Origin: Coriaria nepalensis
Lineage: Eukaryota > Streptophyta > Magnoliopsida > Cucurbitales > Coriariaceae
Direction: 5' to 3'
Length of the DNA: 64,000 bases
Assembly: GCA_027186245.1 (NCBI GenBank)
Contig: CP114492.1
Location: 9,266,501-9,330,500, forward strand
Part shown: positions 37,292-51,412 of the stretch, in pieces
How the letters are laid out: the number at the start of each line of letters is the position of its first letter
How positions within the stretch are numbered: position 1 is the stretch's first letter
Notes under the pieces: generated by a model
What the model saw: only the letters and a program-made list of their open reading frames with translations
What the model was told of the DNA's origin: nothing
Database searches by the model: none
Program-made: the position numbers and the translations under genes

Positions 37292-38233
37292 AATATTGGG
37301 TTTTGTAAATGATTAGAGATGGAATTGGCCAATCTTAGGCCCGGCCCGTTTATTTCTATGTCCGACTGATAAAACGAGGAGGAGGAAATCTAGACCAGTT
37401 TTTGGTAGACTTTAATCTGGTTGTTAACTTAGTTAGAACACAATTTTGGCCTCAAAAGAGAGAAAAAAAAAAACTCAAGACCAAATCCACCTTAATTTCT
37501 TTTTTTTTTTAACTCTTCCGTATACAAATTCCTCTTCCAAATTTAGCCCCAAAAACAAATTGGGTAAGTCAGCGTATGAAAGTTACCTTCTTTCTTAGCA
37601 AGGCAATATTAGATGCAATATTGCAAAATGGAACCCACTTGTAGTTGTCTTTCAAGTTTAAAGGACAAATTCCAAGGGTCGTTTTATATAATGAGAGTAT
37701 CAACCTTTCGCTATATATATATATATTATATATTTATGTATATAACTTAATATAGAAATTTGAACTTGCATCTTAAATTTAGTGGGTAATGAAAATAATT
37801 AACTTAATTTTTTTTTTTTATATTAATTTTTTAAATATTTCATTTTTAAACTTAGAAATATAATATTCTAAACGATTAGTTAAGCAAACATGCACGAGGA
37901 TTGCTTAATGCTTTCTTAGTATAGCTACCATCAAGTAAAAATCTCTCCACAAGATGCCCACCTAGCTAGCTACTCTCCTTTCATCTTTTCTTTTCTTTTT
38001 TTTTTCTCGAACATTAGCCTTAAAATATTCATCTTGTGGCAAAGGTATAGCTAGGTTTCTCATAGGGCGATTCCCCACATGCATTATTATATCATATTAG
38101 TGTACTAATTGATAAGGGTCGCATAGAGTAGCTTGCATCAAGATTGCAACATTTCTTACATTGATCGGGAACTAAACTTTAGGGAAAAACACTCGGACGG
38201 TAGGAATGAATTATTGATTCTCATATCATAGGC

Positions 38234-38299
38234 ATGATATATAATCATGTTCTAGCTACATTCGGTATGATATATGATCATGTTCTAGCTACATTCAGT
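38234..38299. repeat. 33-bp-period direct repeat
   Basis: Two near-identical 33-bp units beginning ATGATATAT and containing ATCATGTTCTAGCTACATTC, at 38234-38266 and 38267-38299, differ at two positions by eye. Confidence 0.85.
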
Positions 38300-38852
38300 C
38301 GGGTCGGTCCAAGTTACTCAACCCTACATTAATATCTGAAGATTTGAATAAATAATCATGTCAAGTGTTGATCGGTACTTTTCCTAACAATGTATGGTAT
38401 TGGAATCTAGACGAGGTAAATCGCTAATGAATATATATCATGGAGATTATAATAAGAATCATTTGAACAAAAAATATAAACAACCAAATTAAAACCATAT
38501 TCCTCACTTTTATACAAACTAATAATGAAAGTATAAATACTTTCTAGTTCGTTACTCATACTCATTGTTGTGCTCTAATTCAAGAATAATGACTTGGTCT
38601 GGATTAATTCAAACCCTATCTCTCTTATCTAACTGCATATTAATATACAAAGATGTTCATCAAACTCATGCAGACCATATACATATCTATATATATCTTC
38701 ATGCATTTGATTAAAACTTGCTAATTTTTCAGAAAAATCATTAATTGATTAAGATGAGTTATATATACAAATTCTAAAGCACTAGTTTATAAATTCTCCC
38801 AAAAAGAGAGAAAAAAAAAAAAAAAGACAAGATCACATGAGATGGCTAAATC

Positions 38853-39783
38853 TTAGGATTTTGAGTGCGGAAAAAATTGTGCGTTACACAACAAAGTGTT
38901 TAGTAATGGAGTAGGAAGAGGATGAGGAAGAAGTAGAGGTTCTACATAAGCGGCTGAAATGGAAGAAGAAGTCGCTGCACCACCACGACCAACTACTGCA
39001 CCACCTAAAACGGCCGACGAGCTCTCGACGGAGTAATTAACGGAACAATTTAGAGGACCTTGATCGTACAGAATGCCCTTAAATACATGCCCTCCAATAT
39101 TCACAGATGTCTCATACGCATTCTCATCTACTCCATTATACGTTGAGCTCACTCGTAGGCAACGAAATTCGGCCATGGCATTCACTTCCGCTGGAAAGTT
39201 TGCGTCTAAATTTGTTTTCATTCACAGATGGTAAATTTGAAAGTACTTAATTATGATAATTAATAAAAAAAATAATCAATTAATTTTGTTTACTTTTTAA
39301 ATGATTAATTCACTAGCTATGAACTTCAAAATTATTATTATTATTTTTTAATTTCAGAAAAATCAAAGAAAAATTATTGATTTTAAAGAGTTGCAAATTA
39401 TCCAATTAAATTATAGCTAGTTAGGGTTTGTTTTGATTATTTTTGAGTTGCGTGGGAATTAAAATAATTTTAAAATTAATAAGTGTACCTGGTGATGAGA
39501 GTGAGGAATTAAGGTATCTGAACCTTTTAGGGTTTTGAAGGTGTGGTGGAGGGGGAAGAGATGGCGGCAGAGGAAGCTGCTGCTGCCTGTGGCGGCGGCG
39601 GTGGGCGGGAATCCAAGTACTTTTGACGTGGGTCTGGCACTGAAACCCTTTGCTTTTACAGCAAGCTCTGCATCTCATGAACGAACACTCCTTCTTAGCT
39701 TGGTTTCCACAATCTTGGCACCTGCTTGATGATGATGATGATGATGATGATCCACCTGTTATCATTTCTTCTCCTCTCATCAT
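38853..39783 (-). CDS. SRS3: SHI-related (SHI/STY) zinc-finger transcription factor, SRS3-like
   Basis: Two minus-strand exons, 39783-39489 and 39205-38853, give 215 residues starting [12 protein letters not shown] Ser run leads into the RING-like finger [20 protein letters not shown] and following [22 protein letters not shown], which fits C-x2-C-x7-C-x4-C-x2-CC-x6-C exactly. Exon 2 encodes the IGGH domain ([20 protein letters not shown] and [17 protein letters not shown]). Family members activate auxin biosynthesis genes such as YUC4 and shape gynoecium, stamens and lateral roots, binding ACTCTAC elements and dimerising through the IGGH domain. The protein is short for the family but similar to Arabidopsis SRS3 (At2g21400), which also neighbours an alpha-COP gene. 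Confidence 0.92.
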
Positions 39784-41778
39784 GACACAGATCGATCTCA
39801 ATTCTCAGTACCAGTACTACACTGACTTTTCCAGTAAGTAAAGATTTATACATATATATTTATCATTTCTTTAAGGAAAAGCCGACACTGTACACTATGT
39901 GGTAGTACGGTCTACAGAGTTTGATTTCTTTTGAGTTATATATGCTCTTGATGCCACCGGTAGTGGTGGTGGTGGTGGTGCCCGGCTTTCGTGGACGGTG
40001 GAGGTCGTGGTGTTATTCTTTTTAGTACTTAGTTTCATGGTTTTTAAGCCCAAGAATATCAGGTGCTTTGTGTTAGGTAGCTACACACTTTTGTAAGGTG
40101 CTAAGAATATATGTTTGCTGAAGAACATTCAAGTTAAAATATATAGAAATATATGAATACAAACGCCAAGTTGCCATATGAATTACTAAAAATTATATAA
40201 AACCCAATTCAAGTTCTATAACACTTTATTACCCCACATCAAATACTTAGTAAATAAGTTCTACTACAATGTAGATGTCTATCATATATGATAAATTTTT
40301 ATATTTGTTCCTTACAAGAAAATAACAAAAACTAAATAGAAAATATATTTAATGATCAAATCTCAGATTTACATCGTAATATATTCATATATTATATATA
40401 AGAATGACTCAAAATCAAAATTAAAAAACAATTCAACAGATAAAAGGCTAATTTGAGACGTCCTCCAGCAATGGGCTCATAAAAAATCAAAATATATGAA
40501 GGAGACACAACACATGCAGCTAGCTATACTATAGCTAGAATTTCTTCGGCTCGAGTACACTATTTCATGAGGTCGTTAGGGTAAATTTGAATTTAGGTGA
40601 TATAATAAACCCTAACTAGATAATAGAATGCACTTTTAGTTTAGACAAAATATTAGAGAGCATGATCATAAGCACAAGAGGTTTGCAGGTTCGAGACAAG
40701 TTCGATATATAATGAGTAGTCCTATGGCATGGGACAAGAAAGAAGGTAACTGGGTGGCTGCATGTTCAGATGTTCTGTTTTGGTTTGGGAGGAGGGTTGA
40801 TCCTCTTGATGATGTTGTCACGAAGCAGTGAAGAAATTAATTAGTGGCTCAATGCTGGTCAAACTGCAATTTCTACCTGGGGGGCCAATAAATCTGCACC
40901 GCCTTGTTTACTTTCACATTATTTTATGCAAATGAATCCAATGCCCTTTTTTCCTCTTTTTTTTTTTTTTTTTAATTGTTTAAATAGTAATAAACCAAAA
41001 TAATTAATAGTCGAATATTAAAGGAAATGCTATGCCATGCAGTCACGTAGCTTAATGTTTTGAAAATAATAATAATAATATATATATAAATATTTCAATT
41101 TTAATAAATAAGTATTGTCTTTAAAATATAAAATTAATATATATTATAAATATGGTCCATTCAAAAAATTCTGAATAAATTATTACCTACAGTTACGACA
41201 TGGTGGATAAATGATCCTATACAACCTTCTTAATGTTACAGGAGCTCCAATCAAATTTGTAAGAGGGGCGGTTGAATGCTAATTAGTTTAGATTAGACGG
41301 CTACAAGTCCCTATTTAACCCCACTGTGCCCTTGCTAATGAGCCATGACCCTCCAAACACAAGAACAGGTATCACCTATATATAGATATATATATATATA
41401 TGTATATATGACAAGGGACATGAGTGCAGCACACTGCATTGACCATTGGGTCGTGAAACAAAAAAACAAAAAAGAGGTTTTTAAATGGTTAGCACAAAGG
41501 AATTACCCAGAAGGTAGTCAGTCAGTCCATAAGTATGTGTAAGCAAGTAGTCAGAAACACGTGATTTTAAAAATGCTTAAAATCGAAGACGATAATCCGT
41601 TGTAAACTTAGATCTGTTTAACAAAAGGCAAAACCAAAATACAACACAGATATGGACAGAGATATTTGGCCTAATGGCTTTCCCGCACGCATTAATGAAG
41701 ACCCTGCCAATGTTTAATAAGCAAAGACCAGAGAGTTCATGCTAATCCATATATGAACAACAAACAAGGAAGAGCAAT
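39784..41778. other. 2-kb spacer upstream of the SRS3-like gene
   Basis: AT-rich, with TA runs at about 41380-41405 and a poly(T) at about 40957-40972. A GGTTCGAGAC tRNA-like motif lies near 40688, but no clear A box could be paired with it. No gene is supported. Confidence 0.5.
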
Positions 41779-44700
41779 TTATCGTATTTGAGAAGGAGAA
41801 CAGAGTAATCCTGATGCATCTGCTCCAACAACACCAAGATCACAGACACAGCAGATATTCCCTTCCTGGGTTGGGACAAACCTAGAACTACAATAAGGAC
41901 AAGACACGTCTTTCTGGCCTCTGTAAATTGGAACATAAGTGGCCCCACAAATCACGAAAGGGTTTCGGAAATCATAGTTCAGCTGGGTGGTATCTGTCAT
42001 ATTCCTCTCTGCGGCTTGCAGCACTTGCCTTGCCATCTTTGCTTGGTTCTCAACTGGTGGGTTGGTTTCCAGCAGCCTCCTGGAAAAGTTGGCAGCTGTA
42101 GCAAGATTCTTAGCCTTGTAACAAACTAACATTGCATTTTGTAAAGCAAGCCTTAAGTGAGGGGTTTGCAGGTTGCAGTGGGTGAAATAAGCAGCTAGCT
42201 CTTGTTGCCTTATGGGATCATCTTTCACCTCCCTTCTCTTAAGCTCCATCTGCAGAGCCAGAACGTATTCTTTCACTATTATGATCAGCTCCTTCACCTC
42301 GTCTACTTCCCTTCTTGACTCTACAACAATCAAAGGAATTGTGTGGAGAATGCTAAGAAAGAGGCGAAGAGCCTCAGTGAATTTTCCAGATGTGGTGGCT
42401 TTGTAACCAGCCTTCAGTCTCTCTTCCAACTGAGAGAAATCAAAAACAAGTGATGGGGGGCCCCGAACATTTGGGCTAGCAGACTCGGTCCAGCCCCGTT
42501 CAACTGAGAGGGATATTACTGGAGCAGATGAAGAGGCCCGAAGATAGGATTGGCTTCCAGTGTAAATATCAATGAACATAGATTTTAATGGAGCGAAGTT
42601 CTTTATTCCAAGTTGCCTATTTAACAACCACATTGCAGTATCAAAATTACCAGCAGCAGCATGTTCTGCAGCAAGAGACGTTTTCTGGATCCAAATCTGG
42701 TCAACAGGCATTCCAGGAGTGGGGGCCACAAAAACCGTACTACGATCATTAGCATAAACCTTTGGAGTGTCTGCTTCAGGAGGAAGCTCCAAATCTTCCA
42801 GATCCCATCCCCCTTCTTCCTCATTTTCTTCACCCACTTCCCCATCTTCCAGAATCGCTGAAATGTCCCCGTTTTGTAATACATCAACATCAACCATGTC
42901 CAGCTCCTCAACCCAATCACCATCAGCAGCGTCATCTTCTTCCTCCACCGCACCCCTACCGATATTTTCTAGCCCACCTTCAAATATGCCCTTCACCACT
43001 CTAAGAAGTGGCCAATCCCCACCACATATAACAGGTGTAGGGGGAATCAATAGAGAGGGTACTTTTCCTTCTGGTAAAGAAGGAAGATAATTTCCTAACT
43101 CAGCCGCAATCCGTTCAGCAATGTCCTGTAGGCCATGATTTGAAGCCATGACATATGCAAGAGGCAAGTGGCCAGAATTCTCCAAGATCTTAATCCTTTC
43201 ACGAACACCACCAAGATATAAAGAGTTATGAAACTGACCCATGACATCATTCTTGACCTCAGCAATTTTAAGCATCTTGGAGAGTTTGTCAATGTTGCCA
43301 GTTATGAGATAGAGAAAAGACAATCTTTCAAAGTTTTTAGTCTTCTGGTATGCATATTCCACAATACCTGCATTTCCTTGGCGAAGAGCCTCAATTCCCA
43401 ATCTGTACCAGTAATCCTTTTCATCGATGGCAGTAGCTGAGGCAACTGCAATTTGAATATTTCCACTCTCAAGAGCCAAGTTAAAGCGGGTCCTTTCATC
43501 TTTCGCGAAATGAAGAGCGACCTCAGGAAACCCCTTCTGTTGCAGATAACTAATCATGGCTTGTCCGCAAAGCTGTGAGCTTCGTATCATGTTCATGACA
43601 TTGTCAAACCTCTTCCTCAACAAGGATAGCTTGAAAATGTACTCCGTCGCATCAATGGACATGACCTGGTTTTTCCCATCCCGATCCAAGCAGTATATAT
43701 TAGTTCCAAAAATTTTTGTAATGTATATTGGGACATCAAGGGTTCGAATTATCCCACTATCTCCATTGGGAAGGCAGTACTTAATGTGGTTCAAAGTCGA
43801 ATAGATGAAAACACCATTATCATCCCAAGCCCCAGTCTTCACGCGGATTGTCTCATGGAGAGTGCATTGGTGGACAAGGGTTTTACTTGCTATTACAATG
43901 ACATGTTTACTAAGCAAGGCAACACTCTCCATGTCATTGGACCAGACAACATACTTCACGAAGGGGATTTGTAGATCGCCAAGAACAATCCGCTGCTGGA
44001 GATCAAAAATAGCAACCCTATCCTCTCCCCTACACAACAAATTACCAGTTCCAGCATAAAATATTGCATCTGCAACAATCGGGAGAGCACTCTTTTTGAC
44101 AACCTCATTCTTGAGATTTTTTATTAAAACTTGATTATTGCTTTTATCTAGCACAGCAAATCTATTCCGAGCCATAAAGACTGCTGATCCCCCAATTCCT
44201 CTCTTCGAATCATGTACACTATCACCCCTGCTAATGCTGTCTTTAGGTATCGAATACAACTCATAGAATCCCCCATCCTGATCAGAGCAGATAAGAACAG
44301 CATTTTCTGTTGGACTATAGGAAAGAGTCCTTGGACTCTGATTCAAACCGGTTGAACCAGGTCTGCGAATGGGAACTACTTGTGTGTCTCTTTGAGTTGA
44401 AAAATTGTAGAACCGTAAAAACCGGTCCTTTGTATAGAATAGAGAGTCCCCACTAGTAGCAAAGGCCGGTCGTTCCCTCTCCAGTTTAAAGACAATCATG
44501 CCACTGTCATGACCAGCTGCCAACAGATTCATCTCAGGGTGAGCGGCAAGAATCCAGAACCGGTCATGCTCGCGACGGAATGTCTGAATTCCTGTTCGTT
44601 TTGTGGCATCCCACACACGGATACTTTTATCTTCTGAATTTGATACGATTATATCCAGTTTGGCATGGAATAAAACACATGAAACATTATTCATGTGCCC

Positions 44701-46072
44701 TCTCAATGTGTCCACTTCCCAGGCCTTGGTGTCTGAAAAGAAAATTACCTCACATTATAAATTAATTACTAACCAACAATAGTGAATGCAAAGAAAGATT
44801 TGTCAGAAATTCTACATCTTTTGAGTTCTCCTTAAAGGATAGTCTTTGTATATATTGAAAGCAATCAAACTAAGAATAGTCATTTATCTATTAAATAACA
44901 CAGCTTCTTACTGATGATAAGAAGAATGAAAGAAGATTTCTACAGCAACTAAAACAACGAGCATAACAAGAAATTCAGTTAGTTACCATTCATTCGCCAC
45001 AATTTCACTTGACGGTCATCAGCACCTGATATAATCAGAGGTAAGGTTGGATGAAATGAAGCCCAGTTGACTCCTCTGTCATGACCTTCCAACACATACT
45101 TAACAACGGCATCTACACCCCCAAACAGATCTGTATTCATCTGACTCAGCCGTAGGAGGTCATCAGCAGGGGACACTGTTTTCTTTCTCAGAGCACCAAT
45201 GTCCCAAACACGGACTGTCTGATCCAGTGAGGCTGAAACAACAAGGTCTTCTTTGGGATGGAATGAAGCGCACATAACATAGTGGTTGTGTCCCGTCAAC
45301 ACAGAAATGCATGTGCGTGACTGCCAGTTCCACATACGAATGGTCTGATCATCACTGGCACTCACAATCCATGGAGACTCATGATGAAACTGCACAGTGC
45401 GGATGTAATCAAGGTGTCCCAGAAGAGTAAACAGACACCTGTGCAGCTTGTAGTTCCACACTTTAATTTTGTAATCATCCCCTGAAAAAAAAAATTACAA
45501 TTTTTTTTTTTTAATGTACTACAACAAATTCCATATTTTCATGAAAACACCTTGGCACAACTCACAAGATCACAACAAAAAGAAGTTTCCATTTTAGTTT
45601 TTCGTTGTTCTTCCTGATTCCTGAGGTCTTTGAACAAGACCCGGTTTTAATTTATTTTCTTCGGTTCAGTTCTTTGCACTCTGAAACAGAGTGTTACAAC
45701 CAACATTTACAGAAAATCAATAACCACCAATGAGAAGAGTCCATAATCTTTTGTTCAGATCACTAGCACAATTATCACAAGCAGATTTATGAACAGTGAC
45801 CTGGTAAAGAAGATTTAAAATTACATAATCCAAAAACAAAAAATGAGAGTTTAAGAATGAGTACCTCCGGACACAAACAGTGGCTGAGATTTATGAAAAT
45901 GGACGCCACGAACAGGCCCATCATGCTCATCGAATCTGTCAATAAGAGTACCCATCCTGTAGTCCCATAACTGGATCACACCGCTGTGAAGACTGGCAAG
46001 AATCCATGGCCTCTTAGTGTGGAAACTCAATCCCTTCACTCTATTACTCTTAGTCTCGAACTTCGTCAACAT
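41779..46072 (-). CDS. alpha-COP: coatomer subunit alpha (alpha-COP), copy 1
   Basis: Three coding exons on the minus strand, 46072-45865, 45481-44987 and 44732-41779, give 1218 residues, the normal length. The start [18 protein letters not shown] opens the first WD40 propeller ([49 protein letters not shown]), which in the family binds C-terminal KKxx/KxKxx signals. A second propeller and the coatomer WD-associated helical region follow ([20 protein letters not shown]). An acidic linker (about residues 810-880) leads to the C-terminal domain that binds epsilon-COP, ending [14 protein letters not shown] vesicles run Golgi-to-ER retrieval. A leader intron is suggested by GTAAGT on the minus strand near 46470 and an acceptor near 46096. 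Confidence 0.96.
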
Positions 46073-47225
46073 CTCTCCAATTACTGAATCCCAACGCTGT
46101 ACCAAATTGATCGCAAACCTTAGCCAACTTCAATATAAAAAAAAAAAAAAAATCATAAACGCCTCCCCCCCCCCCCTCTCTTCATTTTTCGTGTGTTTCA
46201 ATCAGATCATAAAGGTATCATACTTTACAAAGAAAAAAAAAAGCCAGGAAAAAGATCAGTTAAACGATCAATCAGTCCATTTGGTGGCCAGAAAGTAATT
46301 TGAAAAATAAAAGAATTCGAAGAATTACATCATTTGGCAGAGAAAAATGAATTCCTACCAGTTTCCAACAGTTTCTTGGAAACCAAACAGGGCTAATTAT
46401 TCAGCTAGCTAAATGTTTAAGAATGAAAATTTGGAAGAGATTAGATCAAAAAAGAACTCGATATTACTTACAGAATCACCCTCAGCAGAAGCACCGTATG
46501 GCGCTCGCCTGTAGCACGGAGGTTAAACAGACAGAGAAAGAGAGGGAAATCGGAGATGGAAGGAAGAAGAATAAGAGAGAGAACAAATGGTTTTACAGTT
46601 TCTCTTATCTCTTGTTAGATCTGGGTTCGTCGACTCTGTAAATTCAGAGAGAGACTCGGTAGGGAGATAAATGTAATTTAGCTAGTCCTTAAAATAAAAT
46701 AAAATATTTAATAAATAAATACATAAACCATTTTCTTATAATTTTATATAATTTAAGATATTAATTATCTGAAAAACATTTGACTTGGAGTGTTTTCACG
46801 TTTTCTTTCTCTTTTTTCTCTTACAAATATTTAACTAAAAAATCCAAAATGATAATCATAAATTTTCAATTCGACCGGCTTTTCTCGTGCCCTTTCTTTG
46901 ACGTTTTGCATGCATTTACTGATTGAAATGTGACACCACCACCCTCACTCCCTAAAACACATTTTTTTTTTTAAGTGATTGATAAAAGGCCTGATCAATG
47001 TTCTTTTCTATGAACAAATACAAGAATACCCAAAACCCAAAATCAATAAGAAAAATATCATATGACCAATTAAAAACAAAAAGGTAAACAAAAAAAAAAA
47101 AAGAAAAGATATGGAAAAGATAAAAAAAAAAAGGGAACCAACAGATACATTTCTCCTCGATGAATATCTTTCACCTTTTACTATACCTCTCTGCTGCCAA
47201 ATGGACTGACTGCAAATACAACTCA
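46073..47225. other. spacer between the two alpha-COP genes
   Basis: Holds the 5' leader and promoter of copy 1 (46073 to about 46640) and the 3' flank of copy 2 (about 46950-47225). Homopolymer A and C runs lie at about 46138-46176. No other gene is seen. Confidence 0.55.
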
Positions 47226-50200
47226 TTAGCGTATCTGTGACGGAGAACAGAGCAGCAGCCCAGAAGCATCTGCTCCAACAACACCCAGATCGCAAACAGT
47301 ACAGAGATTCCCTTCTTGGCTCGGCACATACCGAGAACTACAATACGAACAAGACAGATCCTTCTGTCCTCTATAAATCGGAACATAAGTGGCCCCACAA
47401 ACTACAAATGGGTTTCTGAAATCATAGTTCAGCTGGGTAGCATCCTTCATATTCCTCTCTGCAGCTTGAAGCACTTGCCTTGCCGTCTTGGCATGGTTTT
47501 CAACTGGCGGGTTGGTCTCTAGAAGCCGCCTGGCAAAGTTAGCTGATGTAGCAAGATTTTTAGCCTTGTAACAAACTGACATTGCATTTAACAACGCTAG
47601 TCTCAAGTGAGGCGTTTGAAGGTTGCAATGAGTGAAGTACGCAGCGAGTTCTTGTTGTTTTATGGGACTGTCTTTCATTTCTCTTCTCTTAAGCTCCATC
47701 TGCAAACCCAGAACGTATTCTTTGACTATTATGATTAGTTCCTTCACCTCATCTACTTCCCTCCTTGACTCTACAACAATCAAAGGAATTGTGTGTAGAA
47801 TGCTAAGAAAGAGGCGCAGGGCCTCACTGAATTTTCCAGATGTGGTGGCCTTGTAACCGGCCTTGAGCTTCTCTTCCAACAGAGAGAAATCAAAAACAAG
47901 AGATGGTGGGCCTCGGACATTTGGGCTACTGGATTCGGTCCATCCCCGTTCAACTGCCAGTGATAATACAGGAGCAGATGAAAAGGCCCGAAGATAGGAG
48001 TGACTACCGGCTTGAAGATCAAGGAACATTGATTTTAAAGGAGCAAAGTTTTTAATTCCAAGTTGTCTGTTAAGCAACCTCATGGCAGTATCATAATTAC
48101 CAGCAGCAGCGTGTTCTGCAGCAAGAGATGATCTCTGGATCCAAATCTGGTTAACAGGCATTCCAGGAGTGGGGGCCACAAAGATTGAAGTACGATGACT
48201 AGCAAGAACCTTCGGAGTGTCTGTCTCAGGAGGAAGCTCCAAATCTTCAAGCTCCCACCCCCCTTCTTCTTCTTCTTCTTCATTTTCTACACCCACTTCA
48301 CCATTCTGGAGAATTTCTGCAATGTCTCCATTTTGAAAGCCATCTACATTAACCATGTCCAGCTCTTCACCCCAATCCCCATCAGCTGCTTCTTCATACT
48401 CTTCATTAGCAACACCCCTACCTATATTTTCCAAACCACCTTCAAATATACCTTTCATGACCCTCAAAAGTGGCCAATCACCAGTAGAAATAATAGGTGT
48501 AGGGGGCATTAAGAGGAAAGGTGTCTTTCCTTCTGGCAAAGATGGAACGTTATTTCCCAACTCGGATGCTATCCTTTCAGCAGTTTCCTGTAACCCATGA
48601 ACTGAAGCGGTGATGTAAGCAAGTGGCAAGTGGCCAACACTCTCCAAGATTTTGACCCGTTCCCTTACATCACCAAGGTACAAAGCATTATGAAACTGGC
48701 CCATGACATCATTCTTGACTTCAGCAATTTTGAGCATCTTCGATAGCTTTTCGGAATTACCAGTGATGAGGTAAAGGAAAGATAACCGCTCAAAATTTTT
48801 TGTCTTTTGGTAAGCATATTCCATGATGCCAACGTTACCTTGGCGGAGAGCCTCAACTCCTAATCTATACCAGTGATCTTTTTCATCAATGGCAGTAGCT
48901 GAGGCGACTGCAATTTGAATGTTTCCACTCTCAAGAGCCAAGTCGAAGCGGGTTCTTTCATCTTTCACAAAATGAAGAGCAACCTCAGGGAAACCTTTCT
49001 GCTGCAAATAACTGATCATTGCCTGTCCACAAAGCTGTGAACTTCTTATAATGCTCATTACATGGTCATACCTCTTTTTCAATAGGGACAGCTTGAAAAT
49101 GTATTCTGTTGCATCAATGACAATTGGATAGTTTTTCCCATTCCGATCCAAGCAGAAGATATTATTTCCAGAAATCTTTGTAATGTAGATGGGGACATCA
49201 AGGGTTCTGATTATGCCACTATCTCCATTGGGAAGGCAATATTTGATGTGATTTAGAGTTGTGTAGATGAAAACGCCATTATCATCCCATGCACCACCCT
49301 TGACACGGATTGTCTCATGAAGAGTGCACTGGTGAACAAGCTTCTTGTTAGCAATGACAATGACATGTTTGCTAAGCAAGGCAACATTCTCCATGTCGTT
49401 GGACCATACTACATACTTCACAAAGGGGGTTTGTAGATCACCTAGAACAAGCCTCTGCTGAAGATCAAATATAGCCACTCTGTCCTCTCCCCTCAATAAC
49501 AAATTACCTGTTCCAGCATAAAATATTGCATCTGTAGCAATTGGGAGGCCACTCTTTTTAACAACTTCATTCTTGAGATTTTTCACTAGGACTTGATTGT
49601 TGTTTTTATCTAGCACAGCAAACCTGTTCCGAGCAACAAACACTGCCGATCCTCCAAGTCCCCTCTTGGCCTCTTGTAGACTATCACCTCTTCCAATGGT
49701 GTCTTTAGATATGATATATAGCTCGTAGGATCCCCCTTCCAGATCTGAGCAAATGAGAACAGCATTTTCTGTAGGACTATAAGAAAGACTCCTCGGGCTT
49801 TGATTCAAGTTAGAGGAACCTGATCGTCTAATTGGAATCACTTGTGTGTCTCTTTGAGTTGAAAACTCATAGAACCGCAAAAAGCGATCCCTGGTATAGA
49901 ATATAGAATCACCACTAATAGCAAAGGCTGGACGTTCTCTCTCCAGCTTAAAGACAATCATGCCACTGTCATGACCGGCTGCCAGCAAATTCATCTCAGG
50001 GTGAGCTGCAAGAATCCAGAAACGCTCATGCTCACGACGAAATGTCTGAATTCCAGTCCGTTTTGTTGCATCCCATACACGAATACTTTTGTCCTCCGAA
50101 TTGGATACAATTACATCCTGTTTGGCATGGAACAGAACGCAAGAAACATTATTCATATGCCCTCTCAGTGTGTCCACTTCCCAAGCCTTCGTATCTGATA

Positions 50201-51412
50201 ACAAATTAACAATTCGCTTTAATAAGTAGTTCAGTAAAAGATCGTTAGCTACAATAAGAAATTACTGAATTTCTTTATCAAGTTAGCAAATCAACTTGTC
50301 GGGAAATCTTATCGAATAATTACCATTCATTCGCCACAATTTCACTTGACGATCATCTGCTCCTGAAACAATCAGAGGAAGGGTTGGGTGGAATGAAGCC
50401 CAGTTAACCCCTCTGTCATGACCTTCTAAGACATACTTGACAACTGCATCAACACCACCAAATAGATCTGTGTTCATCTGACTCAGCCGTAGGAGGTCGT
50501 CTGCAGGTGACACTGTCTTCTTTCTCAAGGCCCCAATGTCCCACACACGTACAGTTTGATCGAGGGACGCTGACACGACAAGATCTTCCTTGGGGTGAAA
50601 AGAGGCACACATAACATAGTGGTTATGGCCCGTTAACACAGAAATACATGTGCGTGACTGCCAGTTCCAAATACGAATGGTCTGATCATCACTAGCACTC
50701 ACAATCCATGGAGACTCATGGTGAAACTGCACAGTGCGGATGTAATCAAGGTGTCCAAGAAGAGTAAACAGACATCTATGCAGCTTGTAGTTCCAGACCT
50801 TAATTTTGTAATCGTCCCCTGAAAATGTTCAAAAATTATATTTTTAAAGTAGGAAAACAACCCCACTGAAGAAAGGCTATTATTGCCACAGTGCATTATT
50901 ACTGCTTCAGATCATGGTCTCATTGTACTAAACTTGAGCAGAAAACAACACCAGATGCAGCATTTTGAGCATTATACAGATTTTCACTTATATTCCTCAG
51001 TTCAGTTTTGCAGAAAAAGAATAACTCCTTAGATCTATAAAACTCCACCACAAACAGAAAAGAGTGAATAATTATTTAGAATTCAGACCACGAAATCCGA
51101 AAATTTGTGATAAATGAATCCATGGACACAGTATTTTCTGGTATTCTATATATGCATCATCACAAGCAAAGCAAAGAAAGCCAATGATAGCTATAAAATG
51201 GCACCTCCTGAAACAAAAAGTGGCTGGGTATTGTGAAAATGGACACCGCGGACAGGGCCATCATGCTCGTCAAATCTGTCTATGAGAGTGCCCATACGGT
51301 AGTCCCATAGCTGGATCACACCACTGTGAAGACTGGCAAGGATCCATGGTCTCTTACTGTGGAAACTCAGACCCTTAACTCTATTACTCTTCGTCTCGAA
51401 CTTCGTCAACAT
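47226..51412 (-). CDS. alpha-COP: coatomer subunit alpha (alpha-COP), copy 2
   Basis: Three coding exons, 51412-51205, 50818-50324 and 50194-47226, give 1223 residues. Exons 1 and 2 have exactly the same lengths (208 and 495 nt) as in copy 1, and the intron positions and phases match, so the genes are a tandem duplication. The WD40, helical and C-terminal domains are all present and open. Differences cluster in the acidic linker (extra Glu residues before [13 protein letters not shown]) and in single substitutions. Both copies appear functional, and the family role is the same COPI coat subunit. A leader intron is likely, since CTGCAG stands just upstream of the last leader segment at about 51438. 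Confidence 0.96.

Larger units (their letters stand above)
36721..38852. other. 2.1-kb spacer with short tandem repeats
   Basis: Contains two separate two-copy tandem repeats (37235-37291 and 38234-38299) and AT-rich runs near 37715-37760. No coding region is supported. Confidence 0.5.

Noticed and set aside
42212..44059. Several plus-strand ORFs opposite the alpha-COP exon 3
   Set aside because: They are antisense shadows of a long conserved coding exon and match no family.
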